Part shown: positions 1 to 4,856 of the stretch, in pieces
How positions within the stretch are numbered: the stretch's first letter is position 1
How the letters are laid out: each line of letters opens with the position of its first letter
NCBI GenBank assembly: GCA_947372225.1
Contig: CANBSV010000046.1
Span: 1 to 20,215 of the forward strand
Direction: 5' to 3'
Source: Burkholderiales bacterium
GTDB taxonomy: Bacteria > Pseudomonadota > Gammaproteobacteria > Burkholderiales > Burkholderiaceae_C
DNA: 20,215 nucleotides
Program-made: the position numbers and the translations under genes
Notes under the pieces: generated by a model
Seen by the model: only the letters and a program-made list of their open reading frames with translations
Told to the model about the DNA's origin: nothing
The model's database searches: none

Positions 1-503
1 TTGCGCCGGTTTGGTACTTCACGCCTTACTACTCCATCCTGCGAGCAATCACTGCGGAGATGATGTATGTGCTGATGGGCTTCGTGGTGGCCGGCGCTGC
101 CTTGGCGGTGCTGAAATTGAAGCTGTCAGGCTTGTTCAAGGTCGTGATCGTCGGGGCTGCTGCTGCAGTGCTCGCCATGATGTTCTCCATCGATGCCAAG
201 TTCTGGGGCGTGGTGGGGATGGGCGGCGCGGTAGTGATCCTGTTCTTCCTGCCTTGGCTTGATTACAGCGAGGTGAAATCGATCCGCTATCGCCCCGATT
301 GGCACAAGTACCTCTATGGTGTGTTCGTCATCAATTTCTTGATGCTGGGGTATCTGGGCGTTCAACCCGTTTCTCCGGTGGGCGAGCGTCTTTCCCAAAT
401 TGGAACGGTGATCTATTTCGGGTTCTTCTTGCTGATGCCTTGGTGGAGCCGGTTGGGGGAATTCAAGACGGTTCCGGACCGCGTCACTTTCGCTGCTCAC
501 TGA
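1..503 (+). CDS. petB: Cytochrome b of the bc1 complex, C-terminal part (5' truncated by window edge)
   Basis: This is the C-terminal part of cytochrome b, the membrane subunit that oxidises ubiquinol in respiratory complex III. The reading frame is open from base 3; the window edge cuts off the N-terminus with the haem-ligand helices. The first visible residues, APVWYFTPYYSILRA, contain the Qo-site motif in its PVWY form (bases 6-17), where mitochondria and alphaproteobacteria have PEWY. About four hydrophobic segments follow, then a conserved tail with PWLDYSEVKSIRYRP, GYLGVQP and LMPWWSRLGEFK, all typical of the cytochrome b C-terminal domain. The TGA stop lies 20 nt before petC, so the genes are co-transcribed, presumably with petA (Rieske protein) upstream. 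The ATG at base 60 is internal and not the start. Identification is secure. Confidence 0.95.
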   Translation, partial: APVWYFTPYYSILRAITAEMMYVLMGFVVAGAALAVLKLKLSGLFKVVIVGAAAAVLAMMFSIDAKFWGVVGMGGAVVILFFLPWLDYSEVKSIRYRPDWHKYLYGVFVINFLMLGYLGVQPVSPVGERLSQIGTVIYFGFFLLMPWWSRLGEFKTVPDRVTFAAH

Positions 504-523
504 TCATCAAGGCCTGACAGGAA

Positions 524-1291
524 ATGAAAAAACTCATCTGCTCCCTGCTGATTTCGATGTTCGGCCTCTCGTTGGCGAATGCCTCGAGCGGAGGCATCGC
601 TTGGGACAAGTTCCCTCAAGAAAAATCGACCGATGTGGCCGCGCTTCAAAATGGCGCCAAGACTTTTGCCAACTACTGCTTGAACTGCCACAACGCAGCC
701 TTCATGCGCTACAACCGGTTGCGTGATATCGATCTGACCGAAGCGCAGATCAAAGGCAACTTGATGTTCGCCACCGAAAAGGTTGGCGACACCATGAAGG
801 TGTCTCTTGACCCCAAGAACGCCAAGGATTGGTTGGGTGCCGTGCCTCCAGATCTGACATTGATAGCACGGTCCCGCGCGGCGGCCCAGGGCAGTGGCGC
901 CGACTACCTCTACACCTTCTTGCGTACGTTCTACCGTGATGAAACGAAGGCCACAGGTTGGAACAACCTTGCCTTCCCAAACGCCGCGATGCCTCACGTT
1001 CTGTGGGAGTTGCAGGGGCAGCGGGTGGCCAAGTTCGTGGAGGAAAAAGACCACCACGATGAGACCAAGGTGGTTCACCGGTTTGCTGGTTTCGAGGCGG
1101 TCACCAAGGGGACCCAATCCCAGGCAGAGTTCGACGACACCATTGCCAATCTCGTGGCTTATCTCAACTGGATGGGTGAGCCGGCGCAGGGCACACGCAC
1201 GCGTCTCGGCGTTTGGGTGTTGCTGTTTCTGTCGGTGTTCACCTTGATTGCCTGGCGACTGAACGCGGCATTCTGGAAAGACATTAAGTGA
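524..1291 (+). CDS. petC: Cytochrome c1 of the bc1 complex
   Basis: Cytochrome c1 carries electrons from the Rieske protein to soluble cytochrome c on the periplasmic side of complex III. The 255-residue protein has a signal peptide (about residues 1-20, cleavage after LANA), a covalent haem motif CLNCH (C52, C55, H56), a PPDL segment near residue 110, and a MPHVLWELQG segment in which M156 is the likely sixth haem ligand. A single C-terminal membrane anchor covers about residues 228-246. Length and order fit the family. The start ATG is preceded by an AGGAAA-type ribosome site and lies 20 nt after petB. A strong hairpin and a terminator follow the stop, so this is the last gene of the petABC operon. 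Confidence 0.96.
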   Translation: MKKLICSLLISMFGLSLANASSGGIAWDKFPQEKSTDVAALQNGAKTFANYCLNCHNAAFMRYNRLRDIDLTEAQIKGNLMFATEKVGDTMKVSLDPKNAKDWLGAVPPDLTLIARSRAAAQGSGADYLYTFLRTFYRDETKATGWNNLAFPNAAMPHVLWELQGQRVAKFVEEKDHHDETKVVHRFAGFEAVTKGTQSQAEFDDTIANLVAYLNWMGEPAQGTRTRLGVWVLLFLSVFTLIAWRLNAAFWKDIK

Positions 1292-1301
1292 TTTTTCGCC
1301 T

Positions 1302-1328
1302 GTCCGGTCGCCGCAATCGGCGCCGGAC
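1302..1328 (+). repeat. Strong intergenic hairpin just after petC
   Basis: Bases 1302-1307 (GTCCGG) pair with 1323-1328 (CCGGAC), and 1309-1313 (CGCCG) pair with 1318-1322 (CGGCG). This gives an 11-bp stem with a single bulged T at 1308 and a four-base loop CAAT. No T-run follows on either strand, so it is not a classical terminator by itself. It starts 10 nt after the petC stop and could protect the mRNA 3' end or help the terminator just downstream. The pairing is seen directly; the function is inferred. Confidence 0.7.
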
Positions 1329-1333
1329 GATCG

Positions 1334-1373
1334 CGCAGTGGGGTTCCCGGTTCTGGGTTTCCACTGCGTTTTT
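1334..1373 (+). terminator. Rho-independent terminator of the pet operon
   Basis: A perfect 8-bp stem is formed by CGCAGTGG (1334-1341) and CCACTGCG (1361-1368), with a smaller CCC/GGG pairing inside the 19-nt loop. It is followed at once by TTTTT (1369-1372 and on, then GTTT). The orientation fits the end of petC. Only 30 nt separate its T-run from the sspA start. Confidence 0.8.
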
Positions 1374-1403
1374 GTTTCCCGACCCTACTAGGAGCCCACC
1401 CGC

Positions 1404-2015
1404 ATGATGGTGCTTTACTCCGGCACGACCTGCCCTTACTCGCATCGTTGCAGATTCGTGTTGTTCGAAAAGGGCATGGATTTTGAGATTCGCGACGTCG
1501 ACTTGTTTGCCAAGCCAGAAGACATCGCATTGATGAATCCGTACAACGAAGTTCCGATCCTTGTCGAACGTGATCTGATCTTGTACGAGTCGCACATCAT
1601 CAATGAGTACATTGATGAGCGATTCCCTCATCCCCAATTGATGCCAGGCGATCCCGTCGCGCGCGCGCGAGTCAGGTTATTCCTGCTGAATTTCGAAAAA
1701 GAACTGTTCGCACACGTGAATTTGCTCGAGTCACGCGGTGTCAAAGCGACCGACAAGCAGCTCGATAAGGCTCGAGCGCAGATCCGTGATCGGTTGACTC
1801 AGTTGGCACCGATTTTCCTGAAAAACAAATTCATGCTTGGAGATGACTTCTCAATGCTTGATGTCGCCATTGCACCTTTACTTTGGCGCCTCGACTATTA
1901 CGGCATTGACATGTCCAAGAACGCAGTACCTCTTCTGAAATATGCGGAGCGAATTTTTTCGCGCCCAGCCTATATTGAGGCGCTTACCCCGTCTGAAAAA
2001 GTCATGCGCAAGTGA
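1404..2015 (+). CDS. sspA: Stringent starvation protein A (GST-fold, RNA polymerase-associated)
   Basis: SspA has a glutathione S-transferase fold and, in studied proteobacteria, binds RNA polymerase and alters transcription in starvation or stationary phase; it is not known as a GST enzyme. The 203-residue protein has a thioredoxin-like N-terminal half with CPYSHRCRFVLFEKG (about residues 10-24), the conserved stretch NPYNEVPILVERDLILYES and ERFPHPQLMPGDPVARAR, then an all-helical GST C-terminal half. These match SspA better than other GST families. The start is the first of two ATGs, 7-12 nt after an AGGAG sequence. sspB follows 43 nt downstream, the usual sspAB pair. Transcription may come from a promoter inside the 112-nt gap after petC or from read-through past the terminator. 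Confidence 0.93.
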   Translation: MMVLYSGTTCPYSHRCRFVLFEKGMDFEIRDVDLFAKPEDIALMNPYNEVPILVERDLILYESHIINEYIDERFPHPQLMPGDPVARARVRLFLLNFEKELFAHVNLLESRGVKATDKQLDKARAQIRDRLTQLAPIFLKNKFMLGDDFSMLDVAIAPLLWRLDYYGIDMSKNAVPLLKYAERIFSRPAYIEALTPSEKVMRK

Positions 2016-2058
2016 CCTGCACGTCGCGCTCAATCCGCACTGTTGGTGACAGCATCCC

Positions 2059-2607
2059 ATGAAGCCAACTCCAGAGCCGCCTCCTTCGGGTCCGGACGGA
2101 ACTTCGACGCGCCCGTATTTGATCCGAGCGCTCCATGAGTGGTGCACTGACAACGGGTTCACGCCATATGTGGCTGTATTCGTCGATGCGAGCGTAAAAG
2201 TGCCGATGGAGTACGTCAAGAATGGTGAGATCGTTCTCAATGTAGGCTTTGAGGCGACAACTGCGCTTGAGCTGGGTAATGAACTGATTGAATTCAAAGC
2301 GAGGTTTGGCGGTAGCTCCCGAGATATTTCCGTCCCGGTCGATCACGTCATCGCGATTTATGCGCGAGAGAATGGCCAAGGAATGGCATTCCCGGTACCT
2401 AGAGATGGCGGGGCAACAGGACTGAGTTCAGTTGAAAAGACTGTTTTGCCAAGTCGAACCGAGCGCAGCGGTGCCATGCTGAGGCTTGCTACTGACAGCG
2501 AGGACTCGACTGTGCAGCCAACCCAGCGCGCGCCCCTGGCTGAGGATGGTTCTCCACCAGAACCTTCCCCTCCAAGCGGACGGCCTTCTTTGAAGCGAGT
2601 TAAGTAG
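2059..2607 (+). CDS. sspB: ClpXP adaptor / protease specificity-enhancing factor SspB
   Basis: SspB binds ssrA-tagged proteins released from stalled ribosomes and delivers them to ClpXP. The folded substrate-binding domain begins at about residue 17 (STRPYLIRALHEWC) and continues through GFTPYVAVFVDA, VPMEYVKNGEIVLNV and the DHVIAIYARENGQGMAFPV segment near residues 95-113. A long flexible, Pro/Ser-rich linker (about residues 118-172) follows. The protein ends in GRPSLKRVK, matching the short C-terminal ClpX-binding tail of E. coli SspB (RPALRVVK). The N-terminus has about 15 extra Pro-rich residues compared with many homologues; no better start codon is visible, but the ribosome site is weak. 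The gene follows sspA in the usual order. Confidence 0.92.
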   Translation: MKPTPEPPPSGPDGTSTRPYLIRALHEWCTDNGFTPYVAVFVDASVKVPMEYVKNGEIVLNVGFEATTALELGNELIEFKARFGGSSRDISVPVDHVIAIYARENGQGMAFPVPRDGGATGLSSVEKTVLPSRTERSGAMLRLATDSEDSTVQPTQRAPLAEDGSPPEPSPPSGRPSLKRVK

Positions 2608-2613
2608 CAGCGG

Positions 2614-2640
2614 TTGCCACGGCGGGGCGCCAGATAGAAT
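2614..2640 (+). promoter_or_regulatory. Possible promoter of tRNA-Thr
   Basis: TTGCCA (2614-2619) and TAGAAT (2635-2640) match the sigma-70 -35 and -10 hexamers at five of six positions each. The 15-nt spacer is shorter than the ideal 17. Initiation about 7 nt after the -10 would fall just before the tRNA 5' end at 2650, as is common for tRNA genes. Read-through from sspB is the alternative. Confidence 0.45.
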
Positions 2641-2649
2641 TTTCCAAAA

Positions 2650-2725
2650 GCCCTTGTAGCTCAGTTGGTAGAGCAGCGGTTTTGTAAACCGAAGGTCGCG
2701 GGTTCGATTCCTGCCGGGGGCACCA
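2650..2725 (+). tRNA. tRNA-Thr (anticodon UGU)
   Basis: The 76-nt cloverleaf can be folded by eye: acceptor GCCCTTG/CGGGGGC with two G-U pairs, D stem GCTC/GAGC, anticodon arm GCGGT-TTTGTAA-ACCGA with the TGT anticodon at 2683-2685, five-base variable loop, T stem GCGGG/CCTGC with a TTCGATT loop, and an encoded CCA end. The top pair of the anticodon stem (G27-A43) is a mismatch. The tRNA reads ACA and, if U34 is modified, other ACN threonine codons. A CmoA-like gene starts 30 nt downstream with no visible terminator between them. Confidence 0.96.
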
Positions 2726-2755
2726 CATCAAAAAGCGCGTCTTCGGGGCAAGAAC

Positions 2756-3481
2756 ATGACGACACCGGACGAATTTACCGTTGGCGACGGGATCGCTGCT
2801 GCGAACGCGAGTTGGACCTTCGGTAATGACGTTGCTCGTACGTTTTCCAGTCACGTCAGCAAGTCGGTACCGCTGTACGAGGAGGGGCACGATCTGATCT
2901 GCGCCTTGTCCGATTTTTATGTACAGGATTCTTCCGTCTGCTACGAGTTGGGAAGCTCCACGGGAATCCTTAGCAGCAAGTTGGCGCGACGTCACGCCAG
3001 CAAGAAAGCGCGTTTTATCGGAATCGAGACGGTTCCTGAGATGGTCGCGCAGGCCAAGGAGGAGTCGGGGCCACTGCAGAACCTCGAGTTTGTGCAAGAC
3101 GACATCAATCTTTATCCCTACGAGCCGGCAGACCTCATCGTGTCATTCTGTACGGTGCAGTTCGTCCCCCCTCATCTTCGGCAGGCGTTGTTCGACAGGC
3201 TTTATCAAAGCCTCAACTGGGGTGGGGCGTTGCTGATCTATGAGAAGGTCCGGGCGCCGGATGCTCGGTTTCAGGATCAGATGAGTGCCATATACACCGA
3301 CTACAAACTTGAGCGTGGCTACTCTCCCGAGGAAATCATCGCCAAGGCTCGAAGCCTCAAGCGTGTCCAGGAGCCGTTTTCAACTCAGGGGTACATCGAC
3401 CTCTACAAGCGCGCTGGGTTCGTGGACATCATGAGCGTCATCAAGTGGGTCTGCTTCGAAGGTTTTTTGGCGATCAAGTAA
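2756..3481 (+). CDS. CmoA-like SAM-dependent (carboxy-SAM synthase or methyltransferase) protein
   Basis: This 241-residue class I SAM-dependent protein resembles CmoA, which converts SAM plus prephenate into carboxy-SAM, used by CmoB to make cmo5U34 in tRNA. Shared features are a W-T-F start region (W20-F22), the KSVPLYEE segment (Y41 matches E. coli Y39), SAM-binding motif I ELGSSTG (64-70), VQFVPPHLRQALFDRLYQ, NWGGALLIYEK, and YKLERGYS (183-190). Length is close to E. coli CmoA (247). The carboxylate-binding Arg199 of E. coli falls on A198 in an ungapped alignment from memory, with R199 beside it, so carboxy-SAM synthesis is uncertain. No cmoB is visible. The ATG start is preceded by GGGGCAAGAA. 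The gene lies 30 nt after tRNA-Thr and probably shares its transcript. A plain SAM methyltransferase is the alternative. Confidence 0.75.
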   Translation: MTTPDEFTVGDGIAAANASWTFGNDVARTFSSHVSKSVPLYEEGHDLICALSDFYVQDSSVCYELGSSTGILSSKLARRHASKKARFIGIETVPEMVAQAKEESGPLQNLEFVQDDINLYPYEPADLIVSFCTVQFVPPHLRQALFDRLYQSLNWGGALLIYEKVRAPDARFQDQMSAIYTDYKLERGYSPEEIIAKARSLKRVQEPFSTQGYIDLYKRAGFVDIMSVIKWVCFEGFLAIK

Positions 3482-3509
3482 GAAGACGACCATCCCGACA
3501 GGACCACTC

Positions 3510-4226
3510 TCAGCCCTTGATGAATCCGCTCTTCTTCAGGGCGCGAACGCTCAAATAAAGCGCCACCCAAGCCACGAAAATACCGACGATGGCTTGGCTT
3601 GATGGCAAATCGACGCCACCGTGAGCGCTGTACTCGCTCCACCAGTACAGCGACAACATGGCTGCCAGCAGTGTGAAGGTCGTGTTGTATTCCTTGACAA
3701 GCACGCGCTTCCAGTTGAACCGCATGCCCTGCGTGGATTCTGCAAAGCCTGTAAGGCGCGGCAGCCAGCGATTGACTCGTCGCATGTACTCTGAGTACTC
3801 CGAACCAAACTTCCCGAGCAGATAAGACTCCTCCGCTGCGACGATGCAAGCGTAGGTGAAAAGGATGGCGGGGATGACGAGTAGGACGAAGGCATAAGAA
3901 TGCACTACGAGCGCTAGTCCAATCGCCATCAGGATATTGCCGACATACAGAGGATTCCGGCAGTGCGCGAACACTCCGCCTTGAACGAGGTTACTTGCAT
4001 AAACCTGCTTGTTCTTGCCTCCTCGAACGATGTACTCATAGCCGATTGTCAAAATGCGCAGAAATTGACCCAGTAACGCCAATATCACCCCCGCGATGCT
4101 GAGAGTGGTGCCCCATTGCGGAGCGACGGATGTGTAACCCGGTCCGCTTAGGCCCAACGCGATCAAAAATAAAACCGGCCCCAGAGCGTTACGGTAGCGA
4201 AAGAGAAATTGGCCGATTTGCGTCAT
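3510..4226 (-). CDS. Isoprenylcysteine carboxyl methyltransferase/PEMT-type membrane protein
   Basis: A 238-residue integral membrane protein of the ICMT/PEMT (isoprenylcysteine carboxyl or phospholipid methyltransferase) superfamily. The SAM-binding signature is clear: HCRNPLYVGN (H88, R90, N91) followed by the two-acid segment EESYLLGKFGSEYSEYMRR (E132, E133, Y144, Y147). Several hydrophobic segments are seen at about residues 15-29, 40-58, 98-130, 176-192 and 208-226. Bacterial members are mostly uncharacterised; the substrate cannot be read from the sequence, and prenylated proteins are not expected in this organism. It converges with the CmoA-like gene (28-nt gap) and lies 78 nt downstream of the DUF721 gene on the same strand, so it may be co-transcribed with it. 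No good ribosome site precedes the ATG. Confidence 0.8.
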   Translation of the reverse strand: MTQIGQFLFRYRNALGPVLFLIALGLSGPGYTSVAPQWGTTLSIAGVILALLGQFLRILTIGYEYIVRGGKNKQVYASNLVQGGVFAHCRNPLYVGNILMAIGLALVVHSYAFVLLVIPAILFTYACIVAAEESYLLGKFGSEYSEYMRRVNRWLPRLTGFAESTQGMRFNWKRVLVKEYNTTFTLLAAMLSLYWWSEYSAHGGVDLPSSQAIVGIFVAWVALYLSVRALKKSGFIKG

Positions 4227-4304
4227 CGATTTTTAAAAGTAAGGCACCCAAAAGGGCGCAAGTTATCGGAAGTATTGTGGCTCATGGTGCTGCTAACGAG
4301 GACA

Positions 4305-4661
4305 TCAACCCGAACGGGCCTTGATCCTTAGCGTTGCGATTGGAAAACCTTCACTAGCGAGCTTCGCTTCAATTGCGGGCTGCAGATGGCGCAACTTTGC
4401 GGCCACTGCAGCGTTAGCGGCAAAAAGTGTCCACCCCGCATCGTCGACCGGGCCCGGTGCGACGTGTGGTTTGAGTGATTGCGGTAGGGACGGCAACACG
4501 ATCGCGAACCTTCTTGCCGACTCCCTCAACCCATCCCGCAGTCTGTTCAAGGGCGCGCTCTGACCCATGGCGTCAGCTATTGCCAGCGCGTTGGGGACCG
4601 AGGGGGAAGTTTTACTCAATGCGACGCTAGTGTAGAGATCTCGGTTTGCTTTGCTGCGCAC
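4305..4661 (-). CDS. DUF721/DciA-type protein (putative DnaB helicase-loading factor)
   Basis: The 118-residue product resembles the DUF721/DciA family, which in bacteria lacking DnaC-type loaders interacts with the replicative helicase DnaB. The recognisable part runs from about residue 38: NRLRDGLRESARRF, then VAPGPVDDAGWTLFAANAAVAAKLRHLQPAIEAKL, which matches the core pattern (a hydrophobic strand followed by A-x-KLRxxxP). Divergent placement next to secA is typical for betaproteobacterial DUF721 genes. The longest frame uses a GTG at 4661; an in-frame TTG at 4619 and ATG at 4568 are possible, and none has a convincing ribosome site, so the start is uncertain. The family assignment is by recalled pattern and is moderately firm. 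Confidence 0.72.
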   Translation of the reverse strand: MRSKANRDLYTSVALSKTSPSVPNALAIADAMGQSAPLNRLRDGLRESARRFAIVLPSLPQSLKPHVAPGPVDDAGWTLFAANAAVAAKLRHLQPAIEAKLASEGFPIATLRIKARSG

Positions 4662-4856
4662 GGCTGACGGAACGGTGCGCCGTCACAATGAAGCTAACTC
4701 GCAACGGTAAACTTACAAGGAAAGCCGCTCGGCCCCGAAGGTTGCCGTCGCCCCAAGCCCGTGCCTCGTGAAGGAGTCACGCCAAATTCACAAAAAGGTG
4801 GCCCCGTTCGAAATGCGACGTTTCGGATTCCGCGCCATCCGAGTCCTTTTCCCTTC

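Noticed and set aside
497..1117. 206-codon minus-strand open frame over petC
   Set aside because: Shadow of the petC gene, which has clear haem motifs on the plus strand.
2650..4226. Genomic island inserted at tRNA-Thr
   Set aside because: No integrase gene and no repeat of the tRNA 3' end was found downstream up to secA.
4761..4856. GTG at 4761 as secA start
   Set aside because: The extra 32 residues have no counterpart in SecA, while the ATG at 4857 gives an N-terminus and motif numbering equal to E. coli SecA.
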